Positions 13,012-19,304 of a stretch of DNA of 19,304 bases are shown piece by piece. The position numbers and the translations under genes are program-made. Position 1 is the first letter of the stretch, and each line of letters begins with the position of its first letter. The DNA lies in NCBI GenBank assembly GCA_964393895.1, contig CAYMWP010000091.1, positions 1 to 19,304 of the forward strand, read 5' to 3'. The stretch comes from B4-G1 sp964393895 (GTDB taxonomy: Bacteria; Chloroflexota; Anaerolineae; B4-G1). The notes below the pieces were generated by a model. The model ran no database searches, was not told the DNA's origin, and saw nothing but the letters and a program-made list of their open reading frames with translations.

Positions 13012-13311
13012 ATGACCAAGCGATTATACGTCGGGAATCTGAGTTATCAGACCACCGAAACCACCCTATCTGACCTCTTCGGAGAGATAGGAGAGGTCGC
13101 GTCCGTGAGCCTCGTCACAGACCGTATGACGGGCCGCTCCAGAGGCTTTGCCTTCATTGAGATGACGGATGAAAGCGCCGCTCAACGCGCCATCGCTGAA
13201 CTCAACGGCAAGACCGTGGACGAGCGAGACCTCAAAGTGGCAGAGGCGCGCCCCAAGAGAGAGCGAAAAAGTCGAGACTCGTGGGGCGGTAGAGACCGCG
13301 GCCGCTACTAA
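13012..13311 (+). CDS. Small RNA-binding protein with one RRM domain
   Basis: A 99-residue RRM (RNP-type) protein. RNP2 is LYVGNL (5-10) and RNP1 is RGFAFIEM (44-51), carrying the aromatic residues that stack on RNA bases. The domain ends near residue 80 (DLKVAEARP), and a basic Arg/Gly/Ser tail follows (KRERKSRDSWGGRDRGRY). This layout matches the cold-induced Rbp proteins of cyanobacteria and similar proteins in Chloroflexota. GGAGGAG lies five bases before the ATG. It sits 30 bp after the cold-shock gene with no promoter between, and a hairpin terminator follows, so the two form an operon of likely RNA chaperones. Confidence 0.95.
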   Translation: MTKRLYVGNLSYQTTETTLSDLFGEIGEVASVSLVTDRMTGRSRGFAFIEMTDESAAQRAIAELNGKTVDERDLKVAEARPKRERKSRDSWGGRDRGRY

Positions 13312-13353
13312 AGCCAACCTACCCAGCTAGTCCAGACCGATCAGAATAAACAG

Positions 13354-13383
13354 CCGCACGGCTCCTCCGCAGGCCGTGCGGTT
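13354..13383 (+). terminator. Terminator of the cold-shock/RRM operon
   Basis: CCGCACGGC (13354-13362) pairs perfectly with GCCGTGCGG (13373-13381) around a 10-nt loop, 42 bp after the RRM stop. The following TTGCTCGT is only weakly T-rich, so efficiency may be moderate. Confidence 0.7.
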
Positions 13384-13409
13384 GCTCGTAGTGCAGTTTC
13401 ACGCCTCGT

Positions 13410-13438
13410 TTGCCCCCCATCCCCAAACGTGATACAAT
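13410..13438 (+). promoter_or_regulatory. Promoter for the M32 carboxypeptidase transcript
   Basis: TTGCCC (13410-13415), a 17-bp spacer and TACAAT (13433-13438). The -10 matches five of six consensus positions and the -35 four of six. Transcription would begin near 13445, giving a leader of about 208 nt. Confidence 0.6.
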
Positions 13439-13519
13439 CAACCCATCGTGACCCAACCACTCACCGCCAACTATGGGAGCGAAGATTAGGGTGTCGTTGG
13501 ATCACCGTGTCCTACCTGT

Positions 13520-13600
13520 GCTGTTCCGCTAGCACCGGACAGCGTGCAACCTTCGGTTGCCTGCCGACGCTTGGAGCGGCTCTGGCGACCTCTCCAGAGC
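13520..13600 (+). promoter_or_regulatory. Structured 5' leader with three consecutive stem-loops
   Basis: Three hairpins follow one another in the leader of the carboxypeptidase gene: GCTGTTCCG/CGGACAGC (13520-13543, one bulged T), GCAACC-TTC-GGTTGC (13546-13560) and GCTCTGG/CCAGAGC with an 8-nt loop (13579-13600). No coding frame with family character and no T-run terminator is seen. No known riboswitch class was recognised. It could be an unassigned cis-regulatory RNA or a stabilising leader. Confidence 0.5.
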
Positions 13601-13652
13601 AACGGCGCCCAAGAGTGAAACTATATCCACACCACGATCAGGAGAAAAAGAT

Positions 13653-15158
13653 ATGGAAACCAAGCTGAAAGAACTAGAGAACCGCCTCATCGAGATCAAC
13701 GACCTGGAATCCGCCGCCGCATTGCTGGATTGGGATCAAAACACATATATGCCATCCGGCGGCGCGCCGGCGCGCGCGCGGCAGGTCGCCACGCTGGAGC
13801 AGTTGGCGCACGAAAAGTTCATCGCTGCCGCCACAGGCAAGCTGCTGGACGACCTGCGCCCCTACGAGGAGAGCATGCCCTACGACTCTGACGAGGCCAG
13901 CCTCATCCGCGTCACGCGGCGCGATTACGAACGGGCGATAAAGGTCCCGCCAGCGTTCGTGGCCGAGTTCTCCGACCACAGATCTGCCTCGTTCCAAGTC
14001 TGGACGGAGGCCCGCCCGGCGAACGACTTTGGCAAAGTGCAGCCCTATCTCGAAAAGACGCTCGACCTGAGCCGGCGACTGGCGAACTTTTTCCCCGGTT
14101 ACGAGCACATCGCCGACCCGTTGATTGATTACGCCGACTATGGCATGAAGGCCGCGACCGTGCGCGCCACCTTTGCAGAGCTGCGGGAGCAACTGGTGCC
14201 CATCGTGCAAGCGATCACGGCCCAGCCGGCGGCGGACGACGAGTGCCTGCACCAGACCTTCCCGGAGGCGCAGCAGTGGGCGTTTGGGCTGGAGGTCGCC
14301 AAACGCTTTGGCTACGATTTCGAGCGCGGACGCCAGGATAAGGCTCCCCACCCGTTCACGACCGAGTTCTCCATCGGCGACGTGCGCATCACGACCCGCG
14401 TCAAGGAGAACGACCTGGGAGAAGCGCTGTTCGGCACGCTGCACGAAGCCGGCCACGGAATGTACGAGCAGGGCGTACACACGAACCTGGAGGGCACGCC
14501 CCTGGCCGGCGGGACGTCCTCGGGCGTCCACGAGAGCCAATCCCGCTTGTGGGAGAACGTCGTCGGGCGCAGCCGGGGCTTTTGGCGCTTTTTCTACCCC
14601 CGCTTGCAGGAAATCTTCCCCGGCCAACTGGGGAACGTGGAGCTAGAGACGTTCTACCGCGCCATCAACAAGGTCGAGCGTTCACTGATCCGCACCGAGG
14701 CCGACGAGGTCACTTACAACCTCCACATCATGCTACGCTTTGACTTTGAGCTGAACCTGCTCGAAGGCAACCTGGCCGTGCGCGATCTGCCCGAGGCCTG
14801 GCGCGAGCGCTTTGAGGCCGACCTGGGCATAGTCCCGCCTGACGACCGGGACGGCGTGCTGCAAGACATACACTGGTACGGCGGCCGTATCGGCGGGGCG
14901 TTCCAGGGGTACACACTGGGCAACATCTTGAGTGCACAGTTCTTCGAGCAGGCCACACAGGCCCACCCCGAGATCAGCAGCGAGATCGAGGCGGGTAGAT
15001 TCGACACGCTGCACAACTGGCTCAAAGAGAACATCTACCAACACGGGCGCAAATACACACCGTCCGAACTGGTCGAGCGTGTCACCGCCGGCCCGCTGAG
15101 CATCGAGCCATACATCCGCTATCTCCGTGACAAGTACGGGGAGTTGTACGAGCTGTGA
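13653..15158 (+). CDS. M32 family metallocarboxypeptidase (carboxypeptidase Taq type)
   Basis: A 501-residue cytoplasmic zinc peptidase that removes C-terminal residues from peptides. The active-site HEAGH (His264, Glu265, His268) lies in GTLHEAGHGMYEQG; the third ligand region HESQSRLWEN (His293, Glu294) follows at the family's usual distance. Conserved EADEVTYNLHIMLRF and LQDIHWYGGRIGGAFQGYTLG then lead to the C-terminus. Length and motifs are full and normal for M32, best known from Thermus and Pyrococcus. The start is ATG 13653, with AGGAG eight bases upstream; the frame runs 32 codons further up through the structured leader without family character. The stop lies 44 bp before the chosen thioesterase start, so both are probably cotranscribed. 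Confidence 0.95.
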   Translation: METKLKELENRLIEINDLESAAALLDWDQNTYMPSGGAPARARQVATLEQLAHEKFIAAATGKLLDDLRPYEESMPYDSDEASLIRVTRRDYERAIKVPPAFVAEFSDHRSASFQVWTEARPANDFGKVQPYLEKTLDLSRRLANFFPGYEHIADPLIDYADYGMKAATVRATFAELREQLVPIVQAITAQPAADDECLHQTFPEAQQWAFGLEVAKRFGYDFERGRQDKAPHPFTTEFSIGDVRITTRVKENDLGEALFGTLHEAGHGMYEQGVHTNLEGTPLAGGTSSGVHESQSRLWENVVGRSRGFWRFFYPRLQEIFPGQLGNVELETFYRAINKVERSLIRTEADEVTYNLHIMLRFDFELNLLEGNLAVRDLPEAWRERFEADLGIVPPDDRDGVLQDIHWYGGRIGGAFQGYTLGNILSAQFFEQATQAHPEISSEIEAGRFDTLHNWLKENIYQHGRKYTPSELVERVTAGPLSIEPYIRYLRDKYGELYEL

Positions 15159-15202
15159 GTTTGCAACTGTGCGAGCGGCAAGTGGCTAGTGTGGAGCAGA
15201 CA

Positions 15203-15670
15203 ATGCGCCAACAACCCAACTCTCGAATGTGCTTTCTATGTGGACGGCAGAATCCGGTCGGACTAAAGTTGACCTTTTACGAGGACCACCAAGCCGAGCA
15301 GGTGCGGGTCGAGTTCAGTGTGCCTGACGAGTACCAGGGCTATCCGGGCGTCGTCCACGGCGGCATCGTCGCCGCCATCCTGGACGAGACCTCCGGCCGG
15401 GCCGTGATGCTGGGCCGCTCCGACGATAACCTGATGGCCACGCTACGCCTCACCATCCGTTACCGCCGCCCGACCCCCACCGAGACCCCGCTGACGGCCG
15501 TCGGCTGGGTGGAGCGAATGAGCGGCATGGGCGCGCGGGTGGCCGGCGAGATCCGCCTGCCCGATGGCACCGTCACCGCCGAGTGCGAGGCCACCGTGGG
15601 CAACGTGCCGGACGAGTTCCGCACCACCTGGAAGGACGAGGAACAATACTGGAAGGTGTACGAGGAGTAG
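15203..15670 (+). CDS. PaaI-type hotdog-fold thioesterase
   Basis: A 155-residue hotdog-fold protein. An N-terminal SRMCFLCGRQNPVGL carries a Cys pair (10, 13) seen in a subgroup of these proteins. The active-site region YPGVVHGGIVAAILDETSG follows, with His52-Gly-Gly and Asp61-Glu62. A beta-rich second half (LRLTIRYRRPTPTETPL) completes the fold. Such enzymes hydrolyse acyl-CoA thioesters; the substrate here is unknown. I chose ATG 15203, preceded by GGAG at seven bases and placing the family-typical QPNSRMCF near the N-terminus. A GTG at 15155 overlaps the carboxypeptidase stop (GTGA) and would add 16 residues; it cannot be excluded and would mean translational coupling. Confidence 0.88.
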   Translation: MRQQPNSRMCFLCGRQNPVGLKLTFYEDHQAEQVRVEFSVPDEYQGYPGVVHGGIVAAILDETSGRAVMLGRSDDNLMATLRLTIRYRRPTPTETPLTAVGWVERMSGMGARVAGEIRLPDGTVTAECEATVGNVPDEFRTTWKDEEQYWKVYEE

Positions 15671-15704
15671 GCGCGCAAGTCGCACGTACACAAGTGGGTG
15701 GGAT

Positions 15705-15827
15705 ATGACGTACCAGGTTTTCCGAACGATGGAGAGAGTACGAGGGGCACAACTTGAGATGGAGCGCAGTTACCGCCAGACGGCGGAGACGACCCGCGAT
15801 TGGCTGGTCACGCAGGGAATCGAATAG
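15705..15827 (+). CDS. Possible 40-residue helical protein
   Basis: A short frame starting ATG 15705, 34 bp after the thioesterase stop. It encodes a charged, probably amphipathic helical peptide (starts MTYQVFRTMERVRG, ends TTRDWLVTQGIE). The G/C preference at third codon positions resembles its neighbours, and the preceding GGTGGGAT could act as a weak ribosome site. I recognise no family. It could be a real small protein at the end of the carboxypeptidase-thioesterase transcript or a chance frame. Confidence 0.35.
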   Translation: MTYQVFRTMERVRGAQLEMERSYRQTAETTRDWLVTQGIE

Positions 15828-15901
15828 CCGCCAACCAAATTTGCCCCTAAAAGCCCACAACCTATCTGTAACACAATCGTAACCTGGATCAAAAAGCAGT
15901 G

Positions 15902-15910
15902 TGCTAAACT
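15902..15910 (+). promoter_or_regulatory. Candidate extended -10 promoter for the two-component operon
   Basis: TGCTAAACT (extended -10: TG, one base, TAAACT) lies about 70 bp before the kinase ATG, in an A/T-rich stretch unlike its surroundings. No good -35 is present at the usual spacing, so either an extended -10 promoter or an activator is implied. Confidence 0.35.
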
Positions 15911-15980
15911 AATATAGGGCTCTGCTGAAAAACAGGACTATCCTAACATACACAGCCATCCCCCTCGAGAAGACAGAGCG

Positions 15981-18446
15981 ATGCCCAAGCCAAGCAAAAT
16001 CCTGATAGTGGATGACGACCGAGAGATGTGTAACCTGTTATCCCAAACCCTCTCTACTCTTGGGTATGAAACCACGCACGCCCACGACGGCCTTCAGGCC
16101 CTAGATCAGATCAAAAAAGGGCAATTCAACATTGTACTTCTCGATCTAATGTTGCCCGGCCCCGGCGGCATAGAGACCCTCAAGCGCATCCGCGAGCAGC
16201 AAACCGGTTTGGAAGTCATCATACTCACCGCTCATAGCTCACTAGAGACCGCTATCGAGGCGCTGCGCCTGGGAGCCTACGACTATCTCACCAAGCCTTT
16301 TTCAATCAGCGCCGTCAGGTCCGCGGTCAAACGGGCCACGGAGAAGCAACACCTGGAAGCTAAATTGGCCTCCATCTACAACCTTAGTTGCAAGATGGCC
16401 CTGGCACAGAACGTGGAGCAAGCGGTCCAGGCAGTACTAAGTACCACCGCAGGAGTGTTAGAGTTCGAAAGTTGCGGCGTCTGGTTGGTTGACGAGGCAA
16501 GAAATGAAGTGCACCGATACGCAGCGTACGGCCCAGAGCAGGAAGCGCCGTTGAGGCTGTCCTTGAGCGACGATAAGGGCATCGCCGTAGCGGTAGTGCA
16601 CGGCGGGGAACCGCTCTACGTGCCTAAAGTGAGAGATGATCCCAGGTGCGTGGCGGTGAGAGCGTCAACCCAGTCGGAATTGGCCGTACCGCTAAAGGTC
16701 ACAGGGCGCGTGATCGGGGTGCTGAACATTGAGAGCGCCGAGTTGGACGGTTTTGACGAAAGCGACCTGAAACTTCTCTCCACTCTGGCGGCCCAGGGAG
16801 CAACGGCGATTGAGAACGCGCGGTTACACGAGCAGGCACAGCAGGAAATCGCCGAGCGCAAGAGAGCAGAACTGGCGCTGCGCCAGGAACGAGACCGGGT
16901 GAAAGAATATCTGGACATCGCCGGCGCCATAATCGTGGTCTTGGACAATCAGGGAGGGATCACCCTCATAAACCGCAGAGGGTGCAAAACCCTGGGGTAC
17001 CGAGAGGAGGAATTACTGGGCGAAAATTGGTTCGACGCCTGCCTACCGGAACAGAACAGAAAAGAGACGAAAGGAGTCTTTGATAAACTGATGGCAGGAG
17101 AGATCGAGCCGGTCGAATATTACGAAAACTCGATCCTGACTAGATCAGGGGAAGAAAGACTCATCGCGTGGCACAACACAGCCTTGAGAGACGAGACGGG
17201 CAAAATCACTGGCACCCTGAGTTCGGGAGAGGACATCACCGAGCGCAAGCAGAAGGAAGAAAGGATCGCACAACGCAACATCCAATTGACGGCCCTGAAC
17301 GAGATCAACAAGACCATCAACTCCACCCTGGAGCTGCAAGAGACGCTGACGCTCATCGCCGATCATAGCATCCGGCTACTGGACGTGGAAGCGACCTCGG
17401 TGCTGCTCTACGATGAAACCAACGATGATCTATGGTTTGCGGCCGCCTCGGGTTCGGGCGCGCACCTGGTGCTGGGGCAGAGGTTGGCGCTGGGACAGGG
17501 CGTCGCGGGCTGGGTAGCTCAACACAATGAAGCGGCACTGGTGCCGGATGCATCCCAAGACCCACGTGTGAGCAGGAATTTCGACAGAGAGGGTCTTTTT
17601 ACCACCCGTTCAATCGTGTGTGTGCCCTTGCACAGCCAAGACCAAATCACCGGCGTCTTGGAAGCGGTCAACAAGAGAGAAGGTGCCTTCAACCAAGAGG
17701 ATCTGCGCCTGCTAAGTTTGCTGGCGGTGCCGGTAGTCACGGCCATTGAGAACGCTCGGCTGTTCGAGAAAGTGCGCACCGCGCGGGAGCAACTTCAGGC
17801 TCTCTCCCGCCGGTTGGTAGAGGTGCAAGAGGAAGAGCGCGGCCGTGTGGCGCGCGAACTCCACGACGAAACCGGCCAGGCTCTCTCTTCTCTGCTGCTG
17901 GGCTTGAGTATATTGGAAGAAAAAGCAGACGATCCGGTGGCAGTGATCACCCGGGCCAACGAGTTGGAAGGCCTGGTAGATAGGACTCTTGAAAACCTGC
18001 ACCGACTCTCAATGAACCTACGGCCGGCCAGCCTCGACCACCTGGGACTGGTGCCAGCGCTGGAGCACTATGTCGAACTATTTAGCCACCAGCACGGCAT
18101 AACAGCGCAGTTCGAGGCAGTGGAGCTCGAGGAGAAACGGTTGCCTTCGGCAATCGAGACGGCCCTCTACCGCATCGTACAGGAGGCCCTGACCAACGTG
18201 CTGCGACACGCTCGGGCCACCCGCGTAGACGTGCTCTTGGAGCTGCGCGGCGACCAAATCGTGACCATCGTCGAGGACGACGGCGTCGGCTTTGACCCGG
18301 CAAGCGCGACGAAGGGCAACCGTCTGGGCCTGCTTGGCATGCGAGAGAGGGCCGAGATGCTGAACGGGACCCTGACCATAGAAAGCAGTGCCAGCACAGG
18401 CACGACTGTGCTGGTGGAGATACCGGGCGTAATGCGTAATCCGTAA
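15981..18446 (+). CDS. Hybrid sensor histidine kinase, REC-GAF-PAS-GAF-HisKA_3-HATPase
   Basis: An 821-residue soluble kinase without membrane segments. Domains: receiver (6-120) with acidic Asp11-13, phospho-acceptor Asp55 (VLLDLMLPG) and Lys105; GAF (about 135-280); PAS (about 305-425, ending GEDITERK); GAF (about 445-592); HisKA_3 with the phospho-acceptor His628 in RELHDETGQALSSLLLGL; HATPase with N-box EALTNVLRHA (Asn739), DDGVGFD (767-772) and RLGLLGMRERAEML. HisKA_3 kinases pair with NarL/LuxR-type regulators, and such a gene follows directly. The N-terminal receiver suggests input from another kinase. Ligands of the GAF and PAS domains are not evident. The start is ATG 15981 with a weak GAGAAGACAGAG upstream. 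The last residues, VMRNP, come from a CGTAATG heptamer array that also supplies the stop codon. Confidence 0.93.
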   Translation: MPKPSKILIVDDDREMCNLLSQTLSTLGYETTHAHDGLQALDQIKKGQFNIVLLDLMLPGPGGIETLKRIREQQTGLEVIILTAHSSLETAIEALRLGAYDYLTKPFSISAVRSAVKRATEKQHLEAKLASIYNLSCKMALAQNVEQAVQAVLSTTAGVLEFESCGVWLVDEARNEVHRYAAYGPEQEAPLRLSLSDDKGIAVAVVHGGEPLYVPKVRDDPRCVAVRASTQSELAVPLKVTGRVIGVLNIESAELDGFDESDLKLLSTLAAQGATAIENARLHEQAQQEIAERKRAELALRQERDRVKEYLDIAGAIIVVLDNQGGITLINRRGCKTLGYREEELLGENWFDACLPEQNRKETKGVFDKLMAGEIEPVEYYENSILTRSGEERLIAWHNTALRDETGKITGTLSSGEDITERKQKEERIAQRNIQLTALNEINKTINSTLELQETLTLIADHSIRLLDVEATSVLLYDETNDDLWFAAASGSGAHLVLGQRLALGQGVAGWVAQHNEAALVPDASQDPRVSRNFDREGLFTTRSIVCVPLHSQDQITGVLEAVNKREGAFNQEDLRLLSLLAVPVVTAIENARLFEKVRTAREQLQALSRRLVEVQEEERGRVARELHDETGQALSSLLLGLSILEEKADDPVAVITRANELEGLVDRTLENLHRLSMNLRPASLDHLGLVPALEHYVELFSHQHGITAQFEAVELEEKRLPSAIETALYRIVQEALTNVLRHARATRVDVLLELRGDQIVTIVEDDGVGFDPASATKGNRLGLLGMRERAEMLNGTLTIESSASTGTTVLVEIPGVMRNP

Positions 18447-18448
18447 TG
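18428..18448. repeat. 7-bp tandem repeat CGTAATG forming the kinase/regulator stop-start junction
   Basis: Three heptamers: CGTAATG, CGTAATC, CGTAATG. The third supplies both the kinase stop TAA (18444-18446) and the regulator ATG (18446-18448) as TAATG. The array encodes the kinase's C-terminal MRNP. Confidence 0.85.
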
Positions 18449-19129
18449 CACAAGCCAAACGATTCTATCCGTATTCTGATCGCCGATGACCACGGCGTGC
18501 TGCGGGCCGGTCTGCGCGCCTTGCTCGATGCCGAATCGGACCTGCAGGTCGTCGGCGAGGCGACCGACGGCTCGGAAGCCTTGCGTCTGGCTGGTGAACT
18601 GCGCCCCGACATAGTGCTGCTGGACGTCAGTATGCCAGGGCCAGGGGGCATCAAAGTCACCAGAAAACTGGGGAAGGTTGTGCCCGACGCGCGCATACTC
18701 ATTCTCACCATACACGAGGACGAACAACTGTTGCAGAAGGCCATTCAGGCCGGGGCTTCAGGATACATCACCAAGCGGGCCATCAAATCCGAGCTCATCA
18801 ACGCCATCCACGCCGTCTGGCGCGGCGACCTCTACATCCACCCGGCCATGACGCGCGCCTTGCTATCGAAAGACACATCACTCAGCCCCTCTACCAATGA
18901 CGATCTCGTCGAGCCGCTGACTTCCCGCGAGGTACAAGTCCTGGGCCTCATCGCCCAAGGGCACACCAACCGCCAAACCGCTGACATTTTGAGCATCAGC
19001 GTGCGCACTGTCGAAAGCCATCGAGCCAACATAATGGACAAACTAGGCGTACGCGGCCGGGTCGAGTTAGTGCGCTATGCCATGGAACACGAACTGCTCC
19101 CAACGTCAAGCGTGAAACGTCAAGCGTGA
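18446..19129 (+). CDS. NarL/LuxR-family response regulator
   Basis: A 227-residue two-domain transcription regulator. The receiver domain (8-125) has Asp14-Asp15, phospho-acceptor Asp60 (VLLDVSMPGPGG), the switch Thr88 region and Lys110. A linker leads to a LuxR-type helix-turn-helix (about 157-215: LTSREVQVLGLIAQG, then ISVRTVESHRANIMDKLGV). It is the expected partner of the HisKA_3 kinase immediately upstream; TAATG overlap implies translational coupling, and GGAG lies rather far (18416-18419), so reinitiation is likely. The C-terminal residues SVKRQA and the stop come from a CGTSAAG heptamer array. Targets cannot be inferred. Confidence 0.95.
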   Translation: MHKPNDSIRILIADDHGVLRAGLRALLDAESDLQVVGEATDGSEALRLAGELRPDIVLLDVSMPGPGGIKVTRKLGKVVPDARILILTIHEDEQLLQKAIQAGASGYITKRAIKSELINAIHAVWRGDLYIHPAMTRALLSKDTSLSPSTNDDLVEPLTSREVQVLGLIAQGHTNRQTADILSISVRTVESHRANIMDKLGVRGRVELVRYAMEHELLPTSSVKRQA

Positions 19130-19131
19130 GT
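19104..19131. repeat. 7-bp tandem repeat CGTSAAR at the 3' end of the response regulator gene
   Basis: Four heptamers: CGTCAAG, CGTGAAA, CGTCAAG, CGTGAGT. It encodes the C-terminal SVKRQA and its last unit contains the TGA stop (19127-19129). Family and strand are the same as in the arrays at 3319 and 3918. Confidence 0.88.
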
Positions 19132-19133
19132 AA

Positions 19134-19242
19134 CTGCTCAGCCTGGGCTTGTGACACAGAGATTCACAGAGCATTTCACAGAGAAACGCGGAGAAAAAGA
19201 TATTTTTGTTGTATTCTCTGTGAATCTCTGCCTGCTCAGCCT
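19134..19242. mobile_element. MITE-like element: 15-bp inverted repeats inside 11-bp direct repeats
   Basis: CAGAGATTCACAGAG (19157-19171) is the exact reverse complement of 19216-19230. The direct repeat CTGCTCAGCCT occurs at 19134-19144 and 19232-19242, immediately beyond the right inverted repeat but 12 bp outside the left one. The interior holds further CACAGAG copies and no coding frame. The arrangement suggests a small non-autonomous element with a target duplication, or a palindromic dispersed repeat. As RNA the pair would form a long-loop hairpin after the response regulator gene. From 19243 to the end nothing was recognised. Confidence 0.55.
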
Positions 19243-19304
19243 ACATTTCGTGTACTGGTTCAGCGGGAAATGGACATTTGCCATTCCGAAATAAGACACT
19301 ACAT

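Noticed and set aside
13445..13652. T-box or known riboswitch in the carboxypeptidase leader
   Set aside because: No TGGNACCGCG T-box sequence and no recognised riboswitch core was found. I report it only as an unassigned structured leader.
13674..14627. Minus-strand open frame of 317 codons
   Set aside because: It is antisense to the M32 carboxypeptidase, which has intact HEAGH and HESQ motifs. The antisense frame is only a consequence of codon bias.
18082..18744. Minus-strand frames across the kinase/regulator junction
   Set aside because: They overlap the HATPase and receiver coding regions in antisense and have low-complexity Ser/Arg-rich translations.

Overview
The window is GC-rich, densely coded bacterial DNA. 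It most resembles a member of the Chloroflexota, probably Anaerolineae-like and possibly from a metagenome-assembled genome. This placement is an inference. It rests on a small RRM RNA-binding protein beside a cold-shock protein, a PMT-type glycosyltransferase with a C-terminal beta-sandwich tail, a LysM/L,D-transpeptidase of the 'SFGC' subtype, an alpha-type glutamine synthetase, and degenerate 7-bp tandem repeats placed inside and at the ends of genes. No rRNA, tRNA, CRISPR array or transposase gene was seen.

Region 1 (about 126-7933, all minus strand). In transcription order: glnA (glutamine synthetase I-alpha); a strong intergenic hairpin and a good promoter; then a cysteine-rich small protein, a membrane-anchored glycoside hydrolase of GH-A type, a PMT/GT39-like membrane glycosyltransferase (ATGA overlap), dihydrolipoyl dehydrogenase (own candidate promoter) and a PHP-family histidinol-phosphatase-like enzyme (TTGA overlap), closed by an intrinsic terminator at 126-159.

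Region 2 (8449-12121, minus strand). An apparent three-gene operon: orphan hypF (NiFe-hydrogenase maturation carbamoyltransferase, with a promoter so close to the ATG that the transcript should be nearly leaderless), a secreted three-LysM L,D-transpeptidase overlapping it by 8 bp, and a dodecin lacking the flavin-stacking Trp.

Region 3 (12122-13652). A long divergent intergenic region rich in hairpins, then on the plus strand a promoter, a leader with a terminator-like hairpin, a cold-shock protein and an RRM protein. These are followed by a terminator, a second strong promoter and a leader with three consecutive stem-loops.

Region 4 (13653-15827, plus strand). M32 carboxypeptidase, a PaaI-type hotdog thioesterase and a possible 40-residue protein.

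Region 5 (15830-19304, plus strand). A two-component pair: a REC-GAF-PAS-GAF-HisKA_3-HATPase kinase and a NarL/LuxR-type response regulator, coupled by a TAATG overlap, followed by a short inverted-repeat element flanked by 11-bp direct repeats.

The most unusual property is a set of degenerate 7-bp tandem repeat arrays with four consensus families (CGTSAAR, GAGATTK, GAGTTCC, CGTAATG). Seven arrays were found, all inside or at the ends of genes: two in the glycosyltransferase, three in hypF, one forming the kinase/regulator stop-start junction, and one encoding the regulator's C-terminus. They resemble in kind the short tandemly repeated repetitive (STRR) sequences known from cyanobacteria.
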